DNA from: Zygnema cylindricum | Lineage: Eukaryota; Streptophyta; Zygnematophyceae; Zygnematales; Zygnemataceae | DNA length: 64,000 nt | Assembly (NCBI GenBank): GCA_037447655.1 | Contig: JBBHKE010000541.1 | Span: 62,001 to 126,000, forward strand | Direction of reading: 5' to 3' | Shown here: piece by piece, positions 30,906 to 41,619 of the stretch | How positions within the stretch are numbered: position 1 is the first letter of the stretch | Layout: each line of letters begins with the position of its first letter | Position numbers and translations under genes: made by a program | The notes under the pieces: generated by a model | The model's database searches: none | Told to the model about the DNA's origin: nothing | Seen by the model: only the letters and a program-made list of their open reading frames with translations

Positions 30906-31968
30906 CTAGTCAATCTTTAATTTCAGACCACACTTTTCCCTGCAAAAAATTAGCTTAGGGGAAGGCACAGGTTTGGTCATCATATCTGCTACCATCTCAC
31001 TATCTGGTCGGTACTCTAAGCTGATTATTTTGTTTTCTACTTTCTCTCTAACAAAGTTGAGTCTAATGTCCATGTGTTTAGCTTTAAAATGATGTTTAGG
31101 ATTGGCAGAAATAGCGATTGCTGCCTGATTATCACAAAAAAAATTCTGCACACCACTCTTAAGGTGACCAAGCTCACCAAGCAAAGACTTGACCCACATC
31201 AATTCTTTTACAGCAGAGCAAGAGGCCATATACTCAGCCTCCATGGTGGACTGAGCAATAACTTTTTGTTGTTTGCTACTCCAACAGTAAGCCCCATCAC
31301 CCACATATAATACATATCCAGAAGTGCATCTCCTCATCGGAGCATCACCATAACTTGCATCACTCCAAGTAGTGATGTCACTATTCTCCCCACCCAAATG
31401 CAACCATAGATCCCTAGTTCCTATCAAATATCTAAGGACTCTCTTAGCTGCCTCCCAATCTCTCTTAGTGGGAGCATTTAGACTTCTACTCAGCACTCCT
31501 ACAGCTGCAGCTAAATCCTGCCGGGTACTATTCATAAAATAGATTAGACTTCCCAGTACTTGCTTGTAAGGAATAGTCTGCATGAACTTCTGTTTTTCAG
31601 GAGATAATTCGTCGTCTAAGACTATGACTCCTTCTTCCTCACTCCCCTCACTTCCCTTCTTCAACTCCATTGGAGTTGTACAACTATTAGCTTTATCCAT
31701 TTGAAATTTTTCAAGCATGTTCCCTATTGCTTCCTTTTGAGTCAGTCTTATAATTTTTCTTTTTCGGTCTCTCTCTACTTGAATTCCCAAAATATATTTT
31801 GCTTCCCCCATATCCTTCATTTCAAATCTCCCCTTAAGATCAGTTTTCAGTTTATTAATTTTTTCCATTGATTTACTTAAGACAAGCAAATCATCAATAT
31901 AAATTGCAATAAATATAAAACCTTCCTCATCTTCGAAAACATAGATTGAGTGATCTGAGCTGATCCGG
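30906..31968 (-). pseudogene. Copia-2 RT palm C-terminus, connection and RNase H
   Basis: A frame of 327 codons ends at 30906. Upstream of its first Met the DNA still reads FIAIYIDDLLVLSKSMEKIN, with the YIDD catalytic box near 31890. Next come IIRLTQKEAIGNMLEKFQMD and DLAAAVGVLSRSLNAPTKRD. RNase H is seen as TTWSDASYGDAPMRRCTSGY, CWSSKQQKVIAQSTMEAEYM, FCDNQAAIAISANPKHHFKA and the MVADMMTKP tail. This half of pol is essentially undamaged; a frameshift near 31970 separates it from the RT fingers. Confidence 0.9.
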
Positions 31969-31969
31969 A

Positions 31970-33290
31970 TTATCCTAGACCAGTAAGAAACTCATCAAGC
32001 TTCTTATTCGACTGTCGAGGCGCATTTTTCAAACCATAAAAGGATTTAATCAGCCGACATACCTTACTCTCATCTCCTTCCTCCACAAACCCTTCGGGTT
32101 GTCGCATGAAGATCTCCTCTTCCAATTCTCCATGCAAAAAGGCTGTCTTGATGTCAATCTTGTGCACTTCCATGTCGTCCGCTGCTGCTAAGCTGAGAAG
32201 TATGCGGACGGAGGGAAATCAGACTACTAGGGCAAAGGTTTCCTCGTAGTCAATTCCCTCTTTTTGTGTAAATCCCTTTGCCACTAATCGGGCCTTGTAG
32301 CGCTCCATTGTGTTATCTGGGTTCAGTTTTAATGTGAAAACCCATTTACAACCGATTGCTTTTCGGTTAGGTGGACAATCCACCAACTCCCATGTATCGG
32401 CTGCCATAGTTGAGGCCATCTCCTCATTGATGGCTATCTTCCACCAGTTTTTTTCTGGACAAGTCATCGCCTCTTCATAAGTTTGAGGTTCATCTTGATG
32501 AGATAGTTTAGTTGTCTTGTTATTACCCTGTTTTTTTTGTAGTCTTTTGCTACTTCTCCTTCCCCCCTCAAAATCTGGGGCCGGAATAGATGGTTCTTGT
32601 GGATTCTTTCGAACAAACTCGGCTTCTCCCCTATCCCTTGATTCCGAATCAATTTCCACCACGTCTTCCGCTTCGGGTAGAGTTTTCACTGGAGTTTCCA
32701 CAGCCGAGTCCTTTTCGGTCTGATTTGTATCTGCAAGAATGTCATCTTCTCTAAAACCCGGATAGTTAGGGAGCTCAAAGTCATCGGAATTTTCTGACTC
32801 AAATCTGATTTTTACTGACACTGTATATTTGAACGGATCCACAGACTTTCTTTCATCTATAACTACTAGATGCTTTATTAAGATTATATCTTCTCTTTTT
32901 AGATCATAAACTCTATATCCTTTAGAATCCTCATCATATCCTAATAGGTATCCCGGTTTTCCTTTAGTATCTAGCTTCCAATTAGACCGATCCGTATCTA
33001 GACTGAATACTTGACTGCCGAAAACCTTTAAGTGAGATAAGTCAGGTTTCCGGCATGTCCATCTCTCATAAGGTGTTTGATCTTTTATAGCTGAAGTAAG
33101 AACTCTATTTTTGAGGTAATTAGCACAATTCATTGCTTTTGCCCAAAAACTTTTTCCTATCTTCTTATCTAACAACATACTTCTAGCACTATCACTTAGT
33201 GTTCTATTTAACCTTTCAGCTACCCCATTCTGTTCCGGGTTTTCTAGAACTGACTTTTGGTGTTGGACCCTATCTTCCCTCAGAAAATCC
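31970..33290 (-). pseudogene. Copia-2 integrase C-terminus and RT fingers
   Basis: Reads, on the minus strand, ENPEQNGVAERLNRTLS (third catalytic residue of integrase, near 33230), AKAMNCANYLKNRV, KVFGSQVF, GYDEDSKGYRVYDLKRED, an acidic spacer, then RT: NRKAIGCKWVFTLKLNPDNT, ARLVAKGFTQKEGIDYEETF. A single TAG (32216-32218) interrupts it before [20 protein letters not shown], the RT motif A region. Only a few lesions, consistent with moderate age. Confidence 0.88.
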
Positions 33291-35282
33291 TTAAACTAGT
33301 TAGAAGTATGTTTTCCACCATTGTCACTCCATATTCTCTTGATTGGAGTTTCATGGAGTTTTTCGCTCCATGCTTTATATTGTCTAAAACAATCTTGAGG
33401 TTCGGACTTGTTTTTCAAAAAATTTACTCGGGAATACCGAGACCAATCATCAGTGATAGTCATCATAAATCTCTTTCCCCTCGGTGAGGGCACTTTAGCC
33501 GGTCCCCAAATATCCGTGTGTACTAGATCTAGAATTTTTTCTCCCTTATAGGTGGCTGTTTTTTGGAAAGGGTAATCTGTGTGTTTTACCTTGAGCACAT
33601 CCTCTACAATCACTTATATTATCATTCTCACTGAACTTAATCCCTTCCACCACACCCATCTTTTTCATCTCTCTTAACTTGTCTAGATTCACATGCCCAA
33701 GCCTCTTATGCCACATCATAATACCATGAACACCAGCATAATAAAGTTTCTTCTTTTCATTACTTAAAACCAGCCTAAACATCCCATGGCTACCTTTCTC
33801 AGCAATGAAATAGAGATCCTCCTCAAAACTAGCAGTAAAGACTCCTTCCCTAGTGCTAGTAAAAAAACACTTGTCATCTATTACGGATGTATAGATGAGG
33901 TTTTTTTTCAGCTCCGGAATAAACAATGCATTGAAGAATGTTACTATGGATGTCTTTCCTTCTACTAACACTTTCAAATCTACCGATCCTACAAGAGTAG
34001 TGGTGACTATCCTCCCATCCGCGTACTCTATCTCTACAGTGGGAATCTTTCTTATCTTAGTGAACAGGTGCCTATCCTTACACATGTGTATGGAGGCACC
34101 TGAATCTACAATCCAGCCTACTTCACCTTTCAATCCACCGTAAGCACATTTTTGCCTTTGTGGAATTTGGACCTCGTTTTTAGCCTCCAAATCCTCATCT
34201 AAAAGTAGCTCATCGTCCTCGTCCTCGGATTCCGCCTCATGTACCTGTGTCACAAGGGCCTTTTTCTTTCCTCTCGGGGTACCACCGGTGTGCCCCTCCT
34301 TTAACCGAAGCTCGATTAGTTTAGTGCACTCTGCCATATAGTGCCCAGGTTTCTTACAAAAATGACATAAACCTTTGGGAGTCTTGGGTCCAAATTCGTC
34401 GGTCTGAATTTTCTGCTCCCTCCCCCCATAGCTTTCGACCACTTTCCGAGAATCCTTGTTCCTCCAATTCGTCGCAGTTGCCAAGGCTTGGCCACTCTTT
34501 CCTCCCCTTCGGATCTCAATCCTATTCTCCCAAACAAGAATCATCCCTACCACTGGGTTCCATATCCACCTTGAGTCCGGCAAGTCCTGCACACGGTTGA
34601 CTATGTTCTCGAACTCATCGGGTAACTTCATCAGTAAACACTTAACCTTTTCTTTTTCACTAAAATCTTTTCCCGCACTCCCTAGCTCCATGAAGACTGT
34701 AGCAAGCTCATTGCAAAAATCGAACATCTTCCCCCCTTTGTATACATACACCTTAACTTTCTGATCTGCCAACTGTTGTTGCTGAATCGTACCACTTCGG
34801 TACATCTTTATGAGAGCCATCCAAAGATCGGATGCCCTTTCTACCTGCATATGAGGAAATGCAAGTCCTTGAGTGAGATGGCGTAGGATGAAGTGCTTTT
34901 CCGCCATATTGTTGAAATCCCTGGTTTTAGTATCATTCTCCTCTTTCCTCGGAATAGGTGACATGAATGCCGAACCAGTTGTTATTGGTGTGGTCGCCTC
35001 CTTCTCCTTTCCTTTGTCCACCACCTCTCCTTCTTATGTTTCCTCCGTTGAAGGTGGATCCTCTTTTCTGGTGAATCTGCTTCCTCCAAACCCTAGGGGA
35101 ATTGGAAGACTTAATGGACGCCCCAATCGTCCCCTGACTATCCCCCAAAACTTTTTTTCGCATAGAGCTCCTATCAGCATACTTTCCCAGTATATGAATC
35201 TAGTTCCATTAAAGATTGGTATCCTAGAGGGTGGGCCCATAACTTGAAACTCTGAGACCTCCATAAGTCCTAAGAGTGGACA
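33291..35282 (-). pseudogene. Copia-2 gag, protease, GAG-pre-integrase and integrase N-part
   Basis: Gag begins at ATG 35264 (MEVSEFQVMGPPSRIPIFNG), inside the last 20 bp of the 5' LTR, and crosses the primer site. A frameshift near 35030 leads to a 492-codon frame containing gag helices, the zinc knuckle CHFCKKPGHYMAEC, the protease site WIVDSGASIHMC and MMWHKRLGHVNLDKL...CRGCAQGKTH. A further frameshift near 33600 leads to integrase: HTDIWGPAKVPSPRGKRFMM, TITDDWSR and IWSDNGGKHTSN, the first two catalytic Asp residues. Catalytic residues of protease and integrase are all present. Confidence 0.88.
35230..35243 (-). promoter_or_regulatory. Copia-2 primer binding site (initiator tRNA half)
   Basis: On the minus strand, one base after the LTR, GTTATGGGCCCACC is complementary to the anticodon arm of plant initiator tRNA-Met (GGTGGGCCCATAAC), not to a tRNA 3' end. 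That is the half-tRNA primer mode known from Drosophila copia. The ATG in the site is also an in-frame Met codon of gag. Confidence 0.8.
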
Positions 35283-36138
35283 ACTTCCAAGAAGCCTCTA
35301 GGATAACCCTGACCCCTTTGTGTTTCAGCAAAAATAACTGCCACTTGGCAGACAAAAACTCTGACCAACTTCACCCTTGTAAAGATAAGACTCCCCTGAG
35401 TCGATAGCAAAAAGAATCTCTGAATTTGCTCCCCTAAGCAGTAAGGTATGGAGGGTCAAAGTTGACCTTTTGTACAAAAGCTCTCTGGGAGAGAGGGTCC
35501 TATCTTCTAATTTTTCTAAGTCCTATCTCACTCACAGACTCTATCTACTGATGTTTGGAGCCAATCATAATTCAACTCCGTACACAAAGTACAGCTGCCG
35601 GTGTACTTTATGTACGGCCATTGTACAACATGGCCTAAATGTCTACACGTGGTATGTCCGGATTTGCTCCTTTAATCCTTGGAGATGCCGCGATCCAATG
35701 TCATTCCGCCACGTGTCATCCGATGTGGCCATGACCATAAACCGCCGAAATCCTCTTCCGCGATCTTGGCGTTAATTACAGCCGTCCGATTAAATTCACA
35801 TTTAATCGTAGCCGTAATAAATACATGCGCAGTATTTGTTTTACTAAAGAAATAAATGCGTGGTATTGGTTTCTTGTTCGTACCGAAATCTGTACTTTTA
35901 CATTTACTAGATATATGTCTCTCGTAATCAGTAACAGTTAAATGAACATTTCTACATTTAAATATTTAAATAAATATAACACTTTATACTACGTAAACTA
36001 CTTCTACACTTAACGGCTAAGGCTACAGGCTACCGGCTGTCTGCCGGCCGGCAGGTACCAGGTTCAAATCCTGCCGCCGGCACATATCTTTTAGTAAAAT
36101 AAAACCCCTAACTAAAATATATTTTCCGTAAACCTCTG
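35245..36138 (-). repeat. Copia-2 5' LTR, part 1
   Basis: Collinear with 29803-30690. Starts TGAAACTCTGAGACCTCC. Interrupted at CTCTG (36134-36138) by the gypsy element; continues at 43396. Confidence 0.9.
36011..36082 (+). other. tRNA-like segment with Pol III box B, in the Copia-2 5' LTR
   Basis: Second copy of the segment at 30571-30642, with GGTTCAAATCC and the GCCGGCAGG stem conserved and a few substitutions elsewhere. Confidence 0.45.
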
Positions 36139-36620
36139 TGTAACAGGGTTACTGATTCGGGTACTTAGTGGCTGGGGCTAGGCTGCTATAGTTGCGATTT
36201 CAGAGCAACGCAGTTGCGATTCTAGAGCAGCGCAGCTGCGATTCCAGACCTGCGCAGCATAGCAGCATAGCAACTTAGTAGCGCAGCAGCGCAGCATAGC
36301 AACGCCGCAGAATATAGATGGAACTGTATAGTTCTAGAAGGAAGTTTTGGATAGATCTCGGTTAGCCGCGAAGGTCCACGTGTACAGCTGTATAGTACTA
36401 GGTTGACTAGCAGTTAGCTAGTTTAAATAGGCAAGTAGACCTAGTGAATAGGGCACCAGAAGTAAACCTACGCAGTTAGCGCAACCTTGTACTCTCTCTC
36501 AAGTAATAAAGCTCAACCTGGTCTGTGAGTTCTGTGTATTCCTGCTGTTGCTACGGGAAGGTCCTTGGTGTTTTCCGCTGTGCACTGTAACGTGTTGTGG
36601 TGTATCGTGCCTCTTTTACA
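36139..36620 (+). repeat. Gypsy-1 5' LTR (482 bp)
   Basis: TG...CA ends. Contains GTTGCGATTYCAGAGC-type repeats of about 27 bp (36188-36310); copy-number difference explains the longer length versus the 3' LTR. A TATA-like TTTAAATAGG (36422-36431) and an AATAAA signal (36505-36510) outline U3, a short R, and U5. Confidence 0.92.
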
Positions 36621-36621
36621 T

Positions 36622-36633
36622 TGGTATCGGAGC
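36622..36633 (+). promoter_or_regulatory. Gypsy-1 primer binding site
   Basis: TGGTATCGGAGC, one base after the LTR, matches the complement of the 3' end of plant initiator tRNA-Met (TGGTATCAGAGC) with one change. This is the standard site, unlike those of the copia elements here. Confidence 0.85.
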
Positions 36634-36654
36634 TGTTACCCGTGACTCGACAGC

Positions 36655-38040
36655 ATGGATGAACACGGCGTGTCCACTACAGAAATGTTGGCGCAAGTTC
36701 TCAGGGAGTTGGAAAGTGTGAGATTACAGAACGCACAGCTGAGTAACACCGTCACTGCCTTGGAGTCGCGTCTAGGGGAGCGACCTCATGGAAGCGTAGA
36801 AAGAGACTCTCGAAGACCGAAATTACGACTTCCCGACGAGTTTGACCCTGCAAGACACAAGAACTTTGACTCATGGCTATTCTCCATGGCGAACTATCTC
36901 GAGAATTTTCCTAGCCTATCGGATCGTGAGAAGATTCACTACGCGGGTGGTCTTCTTAAAGGGGCAGCGGGGGCTTGGTGAAGAACATTCGTAGAGGACG
37001 ATGAGTTACCAACTGTCTGGGCGCTCTTCGTTTAACTCCTCCGCGACACTTGGCAGCCCGTCAACACGGTAAAGGCGGCGAGAGATAAGATCGCAGTATT
37101 GAAGCAACGAACTTCAGTGATGGAGTTTACGCAGAGGTTCTTGGAGTGCAAGATTCAAATACCTACGATGACGGAGGATGAAGCCGTGGATGGTTTCGTG
37201 AAGGGGCTTAAGTCGTCTATTCGTAGGGATGTGGAACAATGGCTTGCTCGGGAAAGCACGACTCCTCCTCTCTCAGCAATCATCCAGTTTGCGGAGCGGA
37301 CCGATTCGGTCGACTTTCACCTCCGGAAACCTTATCACTACAGGTCCAGCAGTAGCGGGGGATATCGACGAGACGAAGGTCCAACCCACATGGAGCTCGG
37401 CGCAATTAAGGAGGATAAGGAAGCGGTCAACGTCTTGCGGCAAAAGAAGAAATTTACCAAAACCAAGACCAATGACTTGTCCCCCGAGGAAATCCAGCGG
37501 AGGAGGCAAAATGGCCTGTGCTTTGAGTGTGGTTCTCCAGATCACTTGGCTCGGGAGTGTCCCAAACGGAAAGGCCCCAAAAAGAGAAAACTTACCGTTA
37601 TGAGGTTAGCCGGGGAAGGAGGAGACCCTTTGATATTTCGGGGTCAACTAGGAGCGAGTGCAGCTAACTTCATGGTGGACTCCGACGCATTGGGGAACTT
37701 CATTAACGAGGCGACGGTGAAAAGGTTGAAACTTCCTCTTGTGGTACTAAAGGATCATCAGTTGGTACAATTGGTCGACGGCAGTTCCTTATCCATTACC
37801 CATCGTACCCCGAGGTTACGCGTCGACATTGGGAAATTCCGATGGTACGATACACTTCATGTATTACCTCTTGGGGACCATGAGGTAATCTTGGGGAAGC
37901 CGTGGCTGCAAAAATGGAATCCGACAATTGATTGGAGAATTGGCGCCATGAGAGTGAAGAAAGGTGAAGAAGAGTTGGAGGTAAAAGCGGGAGCGGTTGG
38001 TAAGGGAGCGGAAGAGGGACGCCTGCTTTCGGCCTTATAG
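36655..38040 (+). pseudogene. Gypsy-1 gag and protease
   Basis: Starts MDEHGVSTTEMLAQVLRELE with a short coiled-coil-like N-terminus, then the retrotransposon gag domain (FDPARHKNFDSWLFSMANYL, DIWQPVN-like, EFTQRFLECKIQIP). The zinc knuckle is CFECGSPDHLARECP (near 37519). Protease: FMVDSDALGNFI, where DSGA has become DSDA, so the flap/active loop is damaged. TGA at 36979 replaces a Trp/following codon in AW-RTF and TAA at 37033 is a second stop. The frame is otherwise continuous and stays in phase with RT; TAG at 38038 is a third lesion. Confidence 0.9.
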
Positions 38041-38076
38041 CTTAAGAGGGCACTCAAGAAAGGGGAAACGATTGGT

Positions 38077-39045
38077 ATGGCGGTCGTCCAGCCAAAGGAG
38101 GAGGCGAAGGAGGAGATTCCGGAAGAATGGAAGAAGAATGACCCCAACTTCGTCTCCAAAGAAAGTGACGACATTGGAAAGACTTCCGATGAGGCCCCGG
38201 AAGTCATGACAAAACTTCTCGAGGAGTACGCAGATGTAATTCCCCCGAAGCTCCCCGAAGGATTACCTCCGAAGCGCAAAGTAGACCATAGGATAGAGCT
38301 TGTTCCTGGAGCGGTACCCCTGGCTAATCAGATGTACAAGATGAGCTACACCGAATTGGACGAACTCAAAAAGCAACTCGCGGAGTTGGTCGAAGCTGGA
38401 GCAATCGAACCAAGCAAGTCACCGTATGGAGCCCCCGTTATCTTTGTGAACAAGAAAGATGGAGATTTTCGTATGTGCGTTGACTACCGAGCGCTGAACA
38501 AATTAACGGTGAAGAATGCGTACCCCCTGCCGAGGATTGACGAATTGTTCGATCGGCTTCGAGGTGCCAAATATTTTGCGAAAATAGACTAGCGGAGCGG
38601 GTACCACCAGATAAGAATTGCCAAGGAAGATGTGGAGAAGACGGCGTTCAGGACTCGATACGGTCATTTCTAGTTTCGGGTAATGCTGTTTGGGTTGACT
38701 AACGCACCGACGACCTTTATGCATTTAATGAATTCCATCTTTCGGCAATATCTGGACGCGTTTGTGATCGTCTTCTTAGATGACATATTGGTGTATAGCC
38801 GAACGCAGGAGGAGCATATGAAGCACTTACAGACGGTCCTCCAAGTCCTTCGGGAGCATAAGTTATACGCAAAAAGAAGTAAATGTGACTTCTTCAAGGA
38901 GAAGATTGAATTTTTAGGCCATGTGGTGAGCCGAGACGGGATCGCACTAGATCCAAACAAGACTAGGGCAGTTAAGGAGTGGCCGCAGCCGGCGAATATT
39001 ACGGAGTTACGAAGCTTTCTCGGACTATGCTCCTATTATTGACGT
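38077..39045 (+). pseudogene. Gypsy-1 reverse transcriptase
   Basis: Ty3/gypsy [61 protein letters not shown], then AKID-RSGYHQIRI with TAG (38590-38592) for the expected Leu, [18 protein letters not shown] with TAG (38671-38673) for Glu, and [15 protein letters not shown] with the catalytic [18 protein letters not shown] and [11 protein letters not shown] follow, then TGA (39040-39042). All three stops lie in one frame, so these are point mutations. Confidence 0.92.
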
Positions 39046-39740
39046 TTTGTCGAAGGTTTCGCAAAAATTTCTGCACCGCAACGGAATCGCTTAAGAATGA
39101 TGCGCCCTATGATTGAAAAGCGGCGCAAGGAACAGCCTTTAACACGCTAAAGGAGCGGTTGGTTACCGCCCGTGTGTTAGCTGTTCCCGATCCGGACTTA
39201 CCTTGGAAGATAATCACTGACGCTAACGATATGGCTATTGGAGAGATCCTTATGCAGGATCAAGGAAAAGGCCTTCAACCCATCGCCTACGACAGTCGCA
39301 AACTAAAGGCAGCAGAGTTGAACAGGGCTACCCATGAGAAGGAAACAATAGCTATTATTAATGCGCTGGAGGTTTGGAAGTGTTACGTTCAGGGAAAACG
39401 GATCACGGTTATCACGGATCACCACGTCTTACAATATCTCCAAACCCAGCGGAAGTTGTCCAAGAAACAAGTGCGCTGGATGACGTTCCTGCAAACCTTC
39501 GGTCCGAAACTTGTTATTGAATATAAGCCGCGCAAAACGAACCCGGCGGATGCGCTGTCAAGAAGACCTGACGTCACTGCGCCAATAGCGGAGCAACAAC
39601 CGCAAGCACTGCAGCAGGGGAACGGAGACTCTGTGAAAGAGAAAAGCGCAGCGTTGACCGAAGCGCAAGATCCGAAGCTCAGCGCAGTCACCAGTACGGT
39701 GCAAGTGGACGAACAATGGTTAAGTCGGATAAAGGCCGCC
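39046..39740 (+). pseudogene. Gypsy-1 RNase H
   Basis: After an indel-damaged bridge (39046-39158), the frame from 39159 gives the gypsy RNase H: WKIITDANDMAIGEILMQ, QPIAYDSRKLKAAELNRA, EKETIAIINALEVWKCY and VITDHHVLQYLQTQRKL, then PRKTNPADALSRRPD. First catalytic Asp in TDAND, Glu in HEKE, Asp in TDHH. Gln/Ala-rich linker follows. Confidence 0.9.
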
Positions 39741-40933
39741 TACGGTGACGATGATTCACTTAAGGAACTTATCAATCAGAAAGTACTTGTTCGAAGCGCC
39801 AATGATATGTGGCGGTACAGACGGAGTAATACAACACGGCTATATGTGCCAACAAATACGGCACTTCGTCACACGATTCTTCAAATGAGTCACGACGAGC
39901 CGCTCAGTGGACATTTTGGGCGGGATAAAACAACCGCACGTGTCGCTGAAGCGTATTACTGGCCAAACATGACTCGAGACATTGCAGAATATGTCCAGAC
40001 GTGTGACTCGTGCAATAGAAACAAATCGGATTCAGGGCAACAAGGTCTGTTACACCCCCTCCCAATACCATCTTTCCTTGGGAGGCGATCTCAATGGATT
40101 TTATCGTGGCCCTTCCCCGGACGAAGGAGGGCTACGACTCCATCTTCGTCGTGGTGGATTACCTGACAAAAATGGCACATTTTCTACCCACGACCAGTAC
40201 GGCTACTGCACGAGATATTGCGGACTTATTCTTTCGGGAAATATTCCGCCATCACGGTCTTCCGAAAAGGATCGTCAGTGACCGCTATCGAAAATTCGTG
40301 AGCCACTTTTAGCAAAATCTATTTACGTTATGCGGAACGCAGCTGGCCATGTCCACAGCCTACCACCCTCAAACTGATGGTCAAACTGAAAGGGTGAATC
40401 AGACTTTGGAGGAAGCATTGCGGGCTTATGTCTCGATGCACCAAACGGATTGGGTGGACCATTTAACGGCGATCAAGGTAGCATACAACAGTGCAGTGCA
40501 CTCGTCAACAAATGCTACGCCATTCTCCCTCAATGGACGACAACTCACTCTTCCCCAAAACTTATTAGTAGCGGACTGCCAAACACCGGCTGCTCTGGAC
40601 TTTGCCAAAACCTTGCAAGGAAACCTAGAAAAGGCGGCCAAGGCGCTCCAAATGGCAAAGGATCGTCAAAAGTCGCAGGCCGACGCTCACCGAAAGGACA
40701 CTGTCTTTTGTGTGGGGGACAAGGTTCGCCTTAATATGGTAAGCCTCTCCTTGCCGGGTGCCCTCTCTAAGAAGTTGGCACCAAAGTTCACGCGCCCATT
40801 CACAATTCTTTCCAGTGTGGGCGACGTAGCTTACAAGTTGGATATCCCGACGGACTGGCATATCCACAATGTTTTCCATGTTTCACTTCTTAAACCATTC
40901 CGTGATCCTGATTCAATGTTCCCTAATCGATGA
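39741..40933 (+). pseudogene. Gypsy-1 integrase
   Basis: HHCC finger: SHDEPLSGHFGRDKTTARVA and [15 protein letters not shown] frameshift near 40085 leads to the core: [14 protein letters not shown] (first Asp), [14 protein letters not shown] (second Asp, normally SDRD) and TDGQTERVNQTLEEALRAYV (Glu). TAG at 40310. The C-terminal GPF/Y-type module is KLAPKFTRPFTILSSVGDVA with NVFHVSLLKPF. TGA at 40931-40933 separates it from the chromodomain in the same frame. Confidence 0.92.
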
Positions 40934-41269
40934 CGGCATACTCCTCTACCACCCGTTCGAGGTACCTCAGACGAGTATGAGGTGGAAGAGATCCTTCAGT
41001 CACGTCACTCTCGGAATTCCAACTCCACCCAATACTTGGTGCGTTGGAAGGGTTACGGTGCTCAGGACGACTCTTGGGTTGACGAGGGGGATCTGCATTC
41101 CCCGGAGTTGCTGCGCCGGTTTCTGCGGAGTGAGGACACTCAGATTTACCGGAGGAGAAATCGCAGCGGCCGCAACAAAGGAGCGAATCGCAGTGGCGCA
41201 AATATCGCAATCATATTGGGGACGCGCAAGGAACCGCAACGACGATGTTACCACACCGCAGCGCCGTAG
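40934..41269 (+). pseudogene. Gypsy-1 chromodomain
   Basis: Same frame as integrase after one TGA. SDEYEVEEILQSRH, then TQYLVRWKGYGAQDDSWV and LHSPELLRRFLRSE form a canonical chromodomain with the aromatic positions (Tyr in EYEV, Trp in RWKGY, Trp in DSWV) that read methylated histone H3 tails. In chromoviruses this module steers integration. An Arg/Asn-rich tail follows to the TAG at 41267. Confidence 0.92.
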
Positions 41270-41619
41270 CAGCGCGGCCACTGCAGCGCAACATGGTCAC
41301 GATGACGTCAGAGGATCGAAGCACCACTGCTGCGCTGACAGGAAAGCGCAACGACGCAATTGTGTTTCACTATGTAGGTGACGACGAACCCTCGGTTCCG
41401 CCGCAGCAGCGCAGTTTTATAAATTTTGGATACTGCGATACCCTCGCACGCTGCGACGCTTCGCACAGCCCAAGAGTGAAACCCTCAACCCCCCGAAATA
41501 CAGCCGTCATTCATCCTCACAACCAACCCAGTCTCGGCAGCTTGGAAACTGCTTCTCTCCGCACAATTAATTTACCTTCGCTTCGGGAGCTACCGGAATT
41601 GTCTGGTTCAGCAGTGTCT

